From the NCBI GenBank assembly GCA_963678155.1, contig OY782678.1, positions 1,550,001 through 1,614,000 on the forward strand: DNA of 64,000 nt, read 5' to 3'. This DNA comes from UBA10566 sp963678155 (GTDB taxonomy: Bacteria; Bacteroidota; Bacteroidia; Bacteroidales; P3). The notes under the pieces were generated by a model. That model was given only the letters and a program-made list of their open reading frames with translations, did no database searches and was not told the origin of the DNA. The translations under genes and the position numbers were made by a program. Positions 9,362 through 17,676 of the stretch are shown here, one piece after another; positions within the stretch are counted from its first letter, which is position 1, and each line of letters starts with the position of its first letter.

Positions 9362-10687
9362 ATGAATTTTACTAAAAGGTTTCTTGCCTTGTTTTTAATT
9401 TCAACCTTATGTTCTTATGCTTATTCTCAGGAAGGAACAAAACTAAAAATGAACCTTAATGAGTGTATTGAGTATGCAAAGCAACATAATTTGACAGTTA
9501 AGAAGGCAAAATTATCGTACGAGCAAAGTCAAATAAGCACTTCTGAAGCAAAGCAAGCTCTTTATCCAGACCTTAGTTTTAGTAGTGGTCAAAACTTATC
9601 TTATTACACAGAAAAGCAATCTGCAATGATGGATAAAGCATCCTATACTGGTAGTTATGGATTAAATAGTTCTATGACTCTTTATAATGGAGGTAAATTA
9701 AGAAAGAATATTCTGCAAAATCAAAAACAAGAAGAAATTAGTAAGTTGGAAATAAAAAATACAGAAAATCAAATTACTGTATCTATAATTCAATACTATA
9801 TAGAAATTCTATATGCAAATGAGACCGTTAATATACAAGATGCTATATTAAAGCTTTCACAAGAACAATTAAAACGTTCGGAAGCACTATTAAAAGCAGG
9901 AAGTATTTCTAAGGCTGATTATGCACAACTTGAAAGTCAAAATGTTTCTTATCAATATCAATTAATTCAAGCCAAGAACTCGTTACAAAAAACAAAATTA
10001 GATATTAAGCAGTTATTGGAATTGACAGAAAATATAGAAATCTCTATACCCACAATTAATGATAGTGATGTTATTGCTTCACTACAATCATTAAATGATA
10101 TTTATAAAAATAGTTATGACGGATTTGTAACAATTACTAATAGCAAGAATAATATTGAACTTTCTAAATTGTCAAAGAGTATAGCTCAGTCGGGTTATTA
10201 TCCAACAATTAGTTTAAATGCTGGTCTTAGTACAGGACATAATACGCAAAGCACATTAAATCTAATGAATCAATTAAAGAGTAGTTTCTTTGAAACTGTT
10301 GGTGTAAATATTTCAGTCCCTATTTATTCTCGAGGACAGAATAAATCGAATGTAAAGAAAGCAGAAATCTCTATTCAACAATCAGAAGTAGACCTTGCTG
10401 TTGCAGAAAAGGATGCTTGGAAAATAATTGAAACTCTTTATCTTGATGCAATAAATAATCAAAACTCTTTTGTGGCAGCTAAAGCGAAGGTAACTTCACA
10501 AGAAGTGTCATATCAATTGGTGGAAGAAAAATTTAATCTTGGTTTGAAAAATACTATTGAGCTTATGACAGAAAGAAATAATCTTTTAACAGCTCAACAA
10601 GAAATGCTTCAATCAAAATATCAAGCAATAATGAGTAAAGAATTAATGTTATTCTACCAATATCAACCATTAGACCTTAAGTATTAA
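9362..10687 (+). CDS. TolC-family outer membrane efflux protein
   Basis: A 441-aa product from ATG 9362, which begins the signal peptide (MNFTKRFLALFLIST..., cleavage near AYS-Q). It carries two repeats of the outer-membrane-factor fold: MNLNECIEYAKQHNLTVKKAKL at the N-terminus, long Gln-rich helices, and a second half with SKNNIELSKLSKSIAQSGYYPTISLNAGLS. It would form the trimeric outer-membrane exit duct. Together with the adaptor (10723), ATPase (11919) and permease (12665) in the same direction it forms a MacAB-TolC type exporter. Intergenic gaps are 35-41 bp, suggesting one operon. Confidence 0.93.
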   Translation: MNFTKRFLALFLISTLCSYAYSQEGTKLKMNLNECIEYAKQHNLTVKKAKLSYEQSQISTSEAKQALYPDLSFSSGQNLSYYTEKQSAMMDKASYTGSYGLNSSMTLYNGGKLRKNILQNQKQEEISKLEIKNTENQITVSIIQYYIEILYANETVNIQDAILKLSQEQLKRSEALLKAGSISKADYAQLESQNVSYQYQLIQAKNSLQKTKLDIKQLLELTENIEISIPTINDSDVIASLQSLNDIYKNSYDGFVTITNSKNNIELSKLSKSIAQSGYYPTISLNAGLSTGHNTQSTLNLMNQLKSSFFETVGVNISVPIYSRGQNKSNVKKAEISIQQSEVDLAVAEKDAWKIIETLYLDAINNQNSFVAAKAKVTSQEVSYQLVEEKFNLGLKNTIELMTERNNLLTAQQEMLQSKYQAIMSKELMLFYQYQPLDLKY

Positions 10688-10722
10688 TAATCATAATAAT
10701 AAATAGTTAAAAGTAAATTCTT

Positions 10723-11877
10723 ATGACAAAGAAAAAGAAAAGAATAATAATTGCGGTAAGCATTGTAGCGGTGCTTGTTGTATTGTTTTTAATATTCAAA
10801 CCAAAGAACGAGGCAATTGTAAATCTCGAAAAATCAAAGGTTATAACCGAAAGTATAAAATTAGAAATTACTGCTACTGGGACAGTAAAACCAATTAATC
10901 AAGTAGATGTAGGTACTCAGGTTTCAGGTATAATTAAGAAGATTTATGTAGATTTCAATTCAAGAGTAAAAAAAGGACAGGTTTTAGCTGAAATAGATAA
11001 GGATATGTTAGAAAATGAACTTTCAGCAATGAAATCTTCTTTGGATGCAGCTAAGATAGAATTTAATTATCAATCTACTAATTATAATCGCCAAAAGGAA
11101 TTGCATTTAAAGAGTCTTATCTCAGATTCTGAATTTGAAACAGCAGAATATAGTTATAAAAAAGCTAAGACTAATTTAGATATGGCTAATTCAAATTATA
11201 CTAAGACAAGAACAAATTTATCTTATGCAACAATTTATTCACCAATAGATGGAGTTGTTCTTAATCGTGCAGTTGAACAAGGACAAACAGTTGCTGCAAG
11301 TTTCAATACACCAACATTGTTTTCAATAGCGCAAGACCTTTCAAAAATGGAAATTTATGCAAATGTTGATGAAGCAGATATAGGAGGAGTTAAAGTAGGA
11401 CAAAATGTTGAATTTACAGTTGATGCTTATACTGATGATAAATTTGTAGGAAAAGTTAAGCAGGTACGTTTGCAAGCAACCACAAGTTCAAATGTGGTAA
11501 CTTATCAAGTAATTATTGAAGCGCCAAATGAAGATTTAAAACTTAAACCAGGTTTGACAGCAAATGTTAGTATATCAACCTCAGAAAGAGAAAATGTATT
11601 AACTATTCCAGCAAAAGCAATTTCTTTTAAACCTAAAGCAGAATCATTTGGTCTGAAATGGAAAATAGAACAACCTAAAAATCCTAAAGAAAAACATGTA
11701 TGGATAGTAAAAGGAAATACATTAAAACCAATTGAAGTAAAGGTTGGATTAAATAATGGAAGTAAAGTTGAAATAATAAGTGGCTTAAAATTAAATGACG
11801 AAATAGTAACAGGAATTGTTGATGACACAGCAAATCAAGAAAAGCAAAATAGTATGTTTGGACCAAGGAAACATTAA
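10723..11877 (+). CDS. MacA-like periplasmic adaptor
   Basis: A 384-aa membrane-fusion protein: one N-terminal membrane anchor (about residues 7-25), a biotinyl-lipoyl-like half (TGTVKPINQVDVGTQVSGIIKKIYVDFNSRVKKGQVLAEID), an alpha-helical hairpin (about 100-165), then the second lipoyl half (SPIDGVVLNRAVEQGQTVAAS) and beta-barrel and membrane-proximal domains. It would bridge the inner-membrane MacB-like pump and the TolC-like channel. Substrate cannot be read from the sequence; macrolides, peptides or lipids are known for the family. Confidence 0.92.
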   Translation: MTKKKKRIIIAVSIVAVLVVLFLIFKPKNEAIVNLEKSKVITESIKLEITATGTVKPINQVDVGTQVSGIIKKIYVDFNSRVKKGQVLAEIDKDMLENELSAMKSSLDAAKIEFNYQSTNYNRQKELHLKSLISDSEFETAEYSYKKAKTNLDMANSNYTKTRTNLSYATIYSPIDGVVLNRAVEQGQTVAASFNTPTLFSIAQDLSKMEIYANVDEADIGGVKVGQNVEFTVDAYTDDKFVGKVKQVRLQATTSSNVVTYQVIIEAPNEDLKLKPGLTANVSISTSERENVLTIPAKAISFKPKAESFGLKWKIEQPKNPKEKHVWIVKGNTLKPIEVKVGLNNGSKVEIISGLKLNDEIVTGIVDDTANQEKQNSMFGPRKH

Positions 11878-11918
11878 TCTCTAATAATACTTAGTCTTTA
11901 ATTATAGCTATAAATACA

Positions 11919-12662
11919 ATGAAAAACAAAATAATAGAAATAAATAATCTCAAAAGACATTTCCAAGTTGGAGAGGAACTAGTTCAGGCTTTAAGGGGAG
12001 TTAGTTTTTCAATTGAAGATGGCGAGTTTGTTACAATTATGGGTTCGAGTGGTAGTGGGAAATCAACTCTTTTAAATTTGCTTGGTTGTTTAGATACACC
12101 AACCGAAGGAGAATATTTATTGGATGGTAAATCCGTTGCTTTAATGTCAAAGAATGATAGAGCTACATATAGAAATAGGAAAATAGGTTTTGTTTTTCAA
12201 TCCTATAACCTATTGCCCAAAACAACTGCATTAGAAAATGTTGAGCTTCCCTTGATGTATAATCATAACTATTCAGCCTCTCAAAGAAAAGAAAAGGCAA
12301 GACAAGCTTTGATTTCTGTTGGACTTGAAGATAGAATTATGCATAAATCACAGCAGATGTCTGGAGGGCAACAACAAAGAGTTGCTATTGCAAGAGCTTT
12401 GGTTAATGATCCAGTTATGATTCTTGCCGATGAAGCAACAGGTAATTTAGATTCAAGAACATCTTATGAGATACTTACTTTGTTTCAAGAACTTCACAAA
12501 AAAGGAAGAACAATAGTATTTGTTACACACAACCCTGAAATAGCAGATTTTAGTAGTAGAACAATTGTTTTAAAAGACGGAAGAATCATTGAAGATAACC
12601 ATAACGATAATATCAAAGATGCAAGAACTGTTTTAGAATCATTACCTAAAGAAAACAATTAG
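11919..12662 (+). CDS. MacB/LolD-type ABC transporter ATPase
   Basis: A 247-aa cytoplasmic ATPase with Walker A GSSGSGKST (about residues 44-52), Q-loop FQSYNLLPKTTALENVELPL, signature MSGGQQQRVAIARAL, Walker B VMILADEATG and the H-loop FVTHNPE. The spacing and PLMY motif are those of the lipoprotein/macrolide (MacB, LolD, FtsE) branch. The stop is followed after 2 bp by the permease start, implying translational coupling. ATPase and permease are separate here, while in E. coli MacB they are fused. Confidence 0.95.
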   Translation: MKNKIIEINNLKRHFQVGEELVQALRGVSFSIEDGEFVTIMGSSGSGKSTLLNLLGCLDTPTEGEYLLDGKSVALMSKNDRATYRNRKIGFVFQSYNLLPKTTALENVELPLMYNHNYSASQRKEKARQALISVGLEDRIMHKSQQMSGGQQQRVAIARALVNDPVMILADEATGNLDSRTSYEILTLFQELHKKGRTIVFVTHNPEIADFSSRTIVLKDGRIIEDNHNDNIKDARTVLESLPKENN

Positions 12663-12664
12663 TT

Positions 12665-13882
12665 ATGAATATAAAAAACTTAATAACAATAGCATTTAGA
12701 GCATTATCTAATAATAAGATGCGTGGTTTTCTTACCATGCTGGGTATTATTATTGGAGTTTCTTCCGTGATAACTATGTTGGCAATAGGAGAAGGTTCTA
12801 AACAAAGCATAAAAGGACAAATATCAGATATGGGTTCTAATATGATTTTCGTTATGCCTAATTTCAATAGAGAAGGAGTATCAAAATCAGCATCATCAAT
12901 GGAAAGTTTAAAGGTAAAGGATAGCGAAGACATTAAAGAAGAATGTCCTCATATAAAAGAAGTTTCTCCGGTTGTGAATGCAAGTGGTCAATTAATTTAT
13001 GGAAACAATAATCACCCAGTATCTGTTACTGGAGCATCACCATCTTATCTTGATATTAGGAAATTAATAGTTCAAGATGGGTCAATGTTTACAGAACAAG
13101 ATGTTAAAAGTTCAGCTAAGGTTTGTGTTGTTGGGAAAACAGTTGTTGACAAACTTTTTACAGAAGGTGAAGACCCTATTGGAAAAATAATCCGTTATAA
13201 TAGTATACCTTTTAAAATCGTTGGGGTATTAAAATCAAAAGGATCAAGCACCATGGGGGAAGACCAAGATGATGCTATGTTTGCCCCTTATACAACAATA
13301 CAAAAAAGGATATTAGCAATAACTCATATTCAAACAATCTTTACATCAGCAACAACAGAAAATGATTCCCAAAAAGCAATAGCAGAAATAACAGAAGTAT
13401 TGAATAGGAATCATAAAATTCAAGAAGGGCAAGAAGCTGACTTTGAAATAAAGAGTCAACAAGAATTAATGCAAACTATAGATACTGTAACGTCATTAAT
13501 AACAGCATTACTTGGTTCCATAGCAGGTATTTCATTACTTGTAGGAGGTATAGGTATTATGAATATTATGTATGTTTCAGTAACAGAAAGAACAAAAGAA
13601 ATAGGATTAAGAATGTCAGTAGGAGCAAGAGGCAGAGATGTCCTTTCCCAATTCTTAGTTGAAGCAATAATCCTAAGTGTTACAGGAGGAGTTCTTGGAA
13701 TAATATTTGGTGTAAGTATATCGTATATCGTAAAATTGGCAACTGGTTATGCAATATCTGTTTCAACATTCTCAATCATACTTGCCTTTGCAGTTTGTAC
13801 AATAATAGGAGTATTCTTTGGTTGGTATCCAGCTAAGAAAGCCGCAAACCTTGACCCAATAGAAGCAATTCGCTACGAATAA
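12665..13882 (+). CDS. MacB-type ABC permease
   Basis: A 405-aa permease with the family layout: one membrane helix near the N-terminus (LTMLGIIIGVSSVITMLAIG), a large periplasmic MacB_PCD domain (about 45-275) and three C-terminal membrane helices with the conserved motif TERTKEIGLRMSVGARGRDVLSQF. It ends with the usual ANLDPIEAIRYE. It acts as a dimer with the adjacent ATPase, working as a mechanotransmitter for the adaptor and TolC. It is the last gene of the operon. Confidence 0.95.
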   Translation: MNIKNLITIAFRALSNNKMRGFLTMLGIIIGVSSVITMLAIGEGSKQSIKGQISDMGSNMIFVMPNFNREGVSKSASSMESLKVKDSEDIKEECPHIKEVSPVVNASGQLIYGNNNHPVSVTGASPSYLDIRKLIVQDGSMFTEQDVKSSAKVCVVGKTVVDKLFTEGEDPIGKIIRYNSIPFKIVGVLKSKGSSTMGEDQDDAMFAPYTTIQKRILAITHIQTIFTSATTENDSQKAIAEITEVLNRNHKIQEGQEADFEIKSQQELMQTIDTVTSLITALLGSIAGISLLVGGIGIMNIMYVSVTERTKEIGLRMSVGARGRDVLSQFLVEAIILSVTGGVLGIIFGVSISYIVKLATGYAISVSTFSIILAFAVCTIIGVFFGWYPAKKAANLDPIEAIRYE

Positions 13883-13921
13883 CAATAAAATAAGAAACTA
13901 ATAGTTATCTATTACATAAGG

Positions 13922-13966
13922 AAAGGGCTTTCGATTAATTAAGTTTATTCGAGAGCTCTTTTTCTT
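13922..13966 (+). terminator. Rho-independent terminator of the export operon
   Basis: Aaagggctttcga pairs, with G-U wobbles, with ttcgagagctctttt across an AT-rich loop, followed by tttctttctttttt. Confidence 0.75.
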
Positions 13967-13999
13967 TCTTTTTTATTCTCGTAATTAAAAAGAATTTAT

Positions 14000-14007
14000 T
14001 ATCTTTG
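14000..14007 (+). promoter_or_regulatory. -7 box upstream of the arrays
   Basis: TATCTTTG followed by cattacg. Transcription from here would cross both arrays. The same TATCTTTGCATTA string precedes the arrays at 53692. Confidence 0.5.
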
Positions 14008-14100
14008 CATTACGTAAATGTCGGATTATAAATATTTCACAAGAAGAAAACGAAAAATCCTTCTTCTTTCTTTCAAAATAGAATTTAGATAAAAAATATT

Positions 14101-14187
14101 TACGGTATACACCCAACTACTCCTACGGTATAGACCGTAATAGTGCTACGGTGTACACCGTAGAGGTGCTATGGTATATACCGTAGT
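14101..14187. repeat. 23-bp phased hairpin array
   Basis: Four units begin at 14101, 14124, 14147 and 14170, exactly 23 bp apart. The last three are small palindromes of the form ctacggt-n-accgtag, with changes that keep pairing. The first unit is degenerate on its right side. Confidence 0.85.
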
Positions 14188-14190
14188 GAG

Positions 14191-14294
14191 ATAAAAACCT
14201 TGATTTGTTAGATCAAAACAAGGTTTCTGTAGAGAAAGATCTTGATTAATAAGAAAAAGATCTTGATTAATTTCAGAGAAACAAGGTTTTATTT
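14191..14294. repeat. 21-bp phased array (ccttgatt family)
   Basis: CTTG words lie at 14199, 14241 and 14262, with complementary caagg words near 14220 and 14283, all on a 21-bp grid. The final pair (14261-14286) can form a hairpin whose TTAATTTCAGA loop is also found at 53918-53928. Confidence 0.7.
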
Positions 14295-14384
14295 AATAAG
14301 TAACTTTTCCTTAGCAAAAAGAAGTTCAAAGAATAGTAAAGAAAATTTCAATAACAAAAACAATACTAAGAAAGTAAATAATAT

Positions 14385-14392
14385 TATCTTTG
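14385..14392 (+). promoter_or_regulatory. -7 box fixing the start at 14413
   Basis: TATCTTTG lies 20 bp upstream of ATG 14413. The transcription start it predicts is downstream of the longer in-frame ATG at 14242, so the shorter protein is preferred. Confidence 0.6.
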
Positions 14393-14412
14393 ACGCTCAA
14401 AATAGAAATTAT

Positions 14413-15576
14413 ATGATAGCACCAACAAAATTAAGGGCACCTGAAAATTGGCAGGATTTTGAGAAACTATGTAAAAAGTTATGGGGTGAAATTTGGGAAT
14501 GTCCAGATACAATTAAGAGAAATGGGAGAAATGGACAGAAGCAAAATGGTATAGATGTTTATGGACAGCCAAAAGGAGAAATGGATTACTATGGTATTCA
14601 GTGTAAAGTTAAAGATGAATATACTAATAGTCAATTAACTAACAAGGAAATAGATGAGGAAATTTTAAAAGCATTAAATTTCAAACCCCAAATTAAAAGA
14701 TTTATTTTTGCTACAACAGCGAATAGAAATGTTGTTACCGAAGAATATATAAGAGAAAAAAATATAGAAAGTTTAAGAAATGGATTGTTTGGAATTACAA
14801 TTTCTTTTTGGGAAGATATTGTTGATTTATTAGAAGAAAGAAGAAATACTTATCAATGGTATGTAAATAATTGCCAATATACAGACTCATCTGATGTTGA
14901 AGTATTAATATCTGCTGGAAATATTATAAGACCTACATATAATAAGATAACTAAGAAATATAAATTACATCAACCTATTCAATCTAATTCCTTTTTAGAT
15001 ATTTCTACTATAGGACAACAATTAAGTATAGATCTAGTAAAACCAAGTATTTTTAACAATTACAGCATGTTAAACTCACTAAGAAAAATAGATTATCGTT
15101 GGTGTGATTTTACTATTAAGATAATAAATATAGGTTCAACAACTATTGAAGATTATAATTTAGAGTTAACTTTTGATGGTAATAGTATTGAAAAAATAAG
15201 TGATAATCATAGTTATATTAATGCTACTCTTATATCTTCTTTAGAAAGATTACAAATAAATAGACAAAGAGATGATGAAAGAGAGGTGTATAAATCAAAT
15301 GAATATAATAATGTAATTAATTATTATCCTAAGAAAAAAATATTAGTGCAAGAAGATAGTTGTAGTTTTAGTGTTGGAGTTATACCAAAAAGTCATGAAA
15401 CAAAAGAGATAAAATTATATTGGAAATTAAAAGCTAGAGACTATAATAAAAATGGAGAATTAAAATTAATGGTAGTACCTTCTTTTGAAAATGAGGAAAA
15501 AGTTATTAAAGTACACTCAGAAAATGATATAAAACCAGATGAAATTATAATACAACCTAAAATAAAAATGGAATAA
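14413..15576 (+). CDS. Orphan Mrr-like PD-(D/E)xK nuclease-domain protein
   Basis: A 387-aa product from ATG 14413. Residues about 10-150 fit an Mrr-like restriction fold: Glu17 in the first helix (WQDFEKLC), Asp48 in the motif NGIDVYG, then Gln63-Cys-Lys65 in YYGIQCK, followed by the helix and strand pattern LTNKEIDEEILKAL...RFIFATTA. Residues about 155-387 are beta-rich and unrecognised, perhaps a sensing or binding domain. This nuclease domain is known from defence proteins, so a solitary anti-phage effector is inferred, not shown. No methylase or partner gene is adjacent. Composition is A+T rich like its surroundings. Confidence 0.65.
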   Translation: MIAPTKLRAPENWQDFEKLCKKLWGEIWECPDTIKRNGRNGQKQNGIDVYGQPKGEMDYYGIQCKVKDEYTNSQLTNKEIDEEILKALNFKPQIKRFIFATTANRNVVTEEYIREKNIESLRNGLFGITISFWEDIVDLLEERRNTYQWYVNNCQYTDSSDVEVLISAGNIIRPTYNKITKKYKLHQPIQSNSFLDISTIGQQLSIDLVKPSIFNNYSMLNSLRKIDYRWCDFTIKIINIGSTTIEDYNLELTFDGNSIEKISDNHSYINATLISSLERLQINRQRDDEREVYKSNEYNNVINYYPKKKILVQEDSCSFSVGVIPKSHETKEIKLYWKLKARDYNKNGELKLMVVPSFENEEKVIKVHSENDIKPDEIIIQPKIKME

Positions 15577-15607
15577 TATAATTATTAAATAAATAGACAA
15601 CACCCCC

Positions 15608-15635
15608 GTAGAGACGCGATAAATCGCGTCTCTTT
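15608..15635. repeat. gagacgcgat palindrome, copy 3
   Basis: A perfect core gagacgcgat-aa-atcgcgtctc, 31 bp after the stop of the nuclease-like gene. It might act as a terminator because ttta follows. Confidence 0.7.
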
Positions 15636-15767
15636 ACATTACATCCAAATTCATTTAAAAACAATATCATATTTAATTTGCACAATTATAGAAATGAAAT
15701 TAAGAATAAAATGATGTTTCTTTGATGATAATGTTAGATGTTATTATTCATATACAATTATTATAAT

Positions 15768-15797
15768 GAGACGCGATAAATCGCGTCTCTACGGGGG
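15768..15797. repeat. gagacgcgat palindrome, copy 4
   Basis: Same core as copy 3, with the ctacggggg edge on the opposite side. Confidence 0.7.
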
Positions 15798-16033
15798 AAT
15801 GAAATTAATATTATTGGTATTGAAAAAGGACTATTAGAGCAATCTTTTATTTTTCTTTATTCTTTTCCTGCTAATATTTTCTTTTATATATTGCTTGTTT
15901 AATAACCTTCAAAATAGGTTAGGGTTCTTGTCTCCTTATAAATACTTATTTTGTAATTTTAAAATCGAAACTGTTGCATTTACAACTTTAATTTGCGTCT
16001 AAAAGATAGGCTTTAAATTTAAAACAGACTCTT

Positions 16034-16543
16034 TTATTCTGTTATTGAAAGAATTTCTTCTTGGATTTCTTTTATGTTGGGACTTTCTCCTTTTATTGTT
16101 AGAGTGGCTTGGTTATAAAATATTTCTCTTTGTTTTAGTAGGGTTTCTACGTAGGTTTGTAATTCTTCTGGAGATTTGTTTTTGAGTAGGGGACGTTTCT
16201 TTTTGGAATTATTAATGCGATGAATTATTGATATAGGAGACATGTTTAGGTAAATAGAGATGCCATTTTGTTTTATTAATTCCATATTCCCATTAAAACA
16301 AGGCAATCCTCCTCCTGTGGAAATTATTACATTATCTTTTTCTATTGTTTCTAATAAGATTTTATGTTCAAATTCACGGAATAACTCTTCGCCGTATTTG
16401 TCAAAGAAATGAGCTACTGTTATATTATACTTATTTTCAAAGATATGGTCTGTGTCAATATATTCTAAGTTCATAGCTTTGGCAAGTCTTTTCCCAATTG
16501 TGCTTTTACCAGAGTACATAAAACCTATTATAAATATCCTCAT
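16034..16543 (-). CDS. aroK: Shikimate kinase
   Basis: Phosphorylates shikimate in the aromatic amino acid pathway. The 169-aa product has the P-loop GFMYSGKSTIGKRLA (residues 7-21), the substrate motif DTDHIFE (about 31-37) and the STGGGLPC glycine-rich shikimate-binding motif. The LID arginines follow (KKRPLLK). Length is normal for the family. It lies 30 bp downstream of tsaD on the same strand, so the two are probably cotranscribed. Confidence 0.95.
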   Translation of the reverse strand: MRIFIIGFMYSGKSTIGKRLAKAMNLEYIDTDHIFENKYNITVAHFFDKYGEELFREFEHKILLETIEKDNVIISTGGGLPCFNGNMELIKQNGISIYLNMSPISIIHRINNSKKKRPLLKNKSPEELQTYVETLLKQREIFYNQATLTIKGESPNIKEIQEEILSITE

Positions 16544-16573
16544 TGTCTTTTCCTTTTTATTCTTGAGAAGTGA

Positions 16574-17578
16574 TTAACGTGCGTATGCTGTTTTATCTAA
16601 TGTTGTGAAGTCGTTTTTTAAGAACTTATAATATCCAGCAACTGCAACCATAGCTGCATTATCTGTTGTGTATTGGAATTGTGGTATAAAAACATTCCAA
16701 TTATTTCTTTCTCCTAATTCTGTTAACTGTTCTCTTAAATATGAATTTGCACTAACTCCTCCAGCAATTGCAATATCTTTTACTTTAAGGTCTTTGGCTG
16801 CTTTCTCCATTTTTTTCAATAACATAGAAACAACACGGTGCTGAACTGATGCACAAATATCATTAATATTTTCTTCTAAGAATTTTGGGTCTTCTTTTAG
16901 TTTATCTCTAAGAGTATAAAGTATACTTGTTTTAACTCCTGAGAAGCTATAATCATAGTTTGGCATATTTGATTCAGCAAAATTAAGAGCAAATTTATTT
17001 CCTGTTTTTGCTAATCTATCTATGTGAGGACCTCCAGGATATGGTAAAGAAAGTATTTTAGCAACCTTATCAAATGTTTCACCTGCTGCATCATCAATTG
17101 TTTTTCCAATAATTTCCATATCATAAGGCGAACGAACATAAACTAATTGAGTATTTCCTCCACTTACTAAAAGACAAAGGAAAGGAAAAGAAGGCGTTTT
17201 TTGATCGGGAGTATCTTTAATGAAATGAGCAAGTATATGAGCTTCTAAATGATTTACATCAATAAGAGGTAGTCCAAGAGCAGTTGCAAAGCTTTTAGCA
17301 AAACTCACTCCAACTAAAAGAGAGCCTAATAAGCCTGGTCCACGAGTGAAAGCAACAGCTTCAATATCTTCTTTTTTTATTCCAGCTTCTTTAATTGCAG
17401 TATCAACAACAGGGATAATGTTTTGTTGATGAGCCCTTGATGCCCATTCTGGAACAACTCCTCCATATTTTTCATGAACTTTTTGTGATGCTATCACATT
17501 AGAATATATCTTAAAATCGTTTATTATTGCAGCTGAAGTATCATCACAAGAAGATTCTATTGCTAATATATATGACAT
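16574..17578 (-). CDS. tsaD: tRNA threonylcarbamoyladenosine transferase TsaD
   Basis: Transfers the threonylcarbamoyl group to A37 of ANN-decoding tRNAs together with TsaB/TsaE. The 334-aa ASKHA-fold protein shows the N-terminal AIESSCDDTSAAI, the iron-binding histidines in NHLEAHILAHF (about 108-118), LVSGGNTQLV, DDAAGETFDKVAK and IAGGVSANSYLR. Length is typical. It is divergent from the TamB-like gene. Confidence 0.97.
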   Translation of the reverse strand: MSYILAIESSCDDTSAAIINDFKIYSNVIASQKVHEKYGGVVPEWASRAHQQNIIPVVDTAIKEAGIKKEDIEAVAFTRGPGLLGSLLVGVSFAKSFATALGLPLIDVNHLEAHILAHFIKDTPDQKTPSFPFLCLLVSGGNTQLVYVRSPYDMEIIGKTIDDAAGETFDKVAKILSLPYPGGPHIDRLAKTGNKFALNFAESNMPNYDYSFSGVKTSILYTLRDKLKEDPKFLEENINDICASVQHRVVSMLLKKMEKAAKDLKVKDIAIAGGVSANSYLREQLTELGERNNWNVFIPQFQYTTDNAAMVAVAGYYKFLKNDFTTLDKTAYAR

Positions 17579-17660
17579 TCTATAGTTTTGTTTTATAGGT
17601 TAGATAAAAAAATAATAATAATATAACGTGCGTGTAACATTATATTGCGAAATAAAGTAA

Positions 17661-17668
17661 TATATTTG
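17661..17668 (+). promoter_or_regulatory. -7 box very close to the TamB-like start
   Basis: TATATTTG ends 8 bp before ATG 17677, which predicts an almost leaderless mRNA. Confidence 0.45.
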
Positions 17669-17676
17669 CAAAAGTA

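Larger units (their letters stand above)
13967..14412. other. Intergenic region with promoter and two phased arrays
   Basis: Contains a -7 box (14000-14007), the 14-bp word AAATGTCGGATTAT (14016-14029), a 23-bp hairpin array (14101-14187), a 21-bp array (14191-14294) and the promoter of the next gene (14385-14392). The order of modules, except for the 14-bp word, is repeated at 53692-53989. Confidence 0.7.
15577..16033. other. Intergenic region between convergent genes
   Basis: Two gagacgcgat palindromes (15608-15635 and 15768-15797) with acccccgtag and ctacgggggg-type edges face each other as an inverted pair. Nothing else recognisable; no coding sequence. Confidence 0.6.

Noticed and set aside
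11505..11866. Minus-strand frames within the adaptor gene
   Set aside because: They are antisense shadows of a clearly coding gene.
14242..14412. N-terminal extension of the nuclease-like protein by 57 residues
   Set aside because: It would translate the phased array and crosses the TATCTTTG box at 14385; its composition (Lys/Asn-rich, FREtRFYLIS) reflects the repeats.
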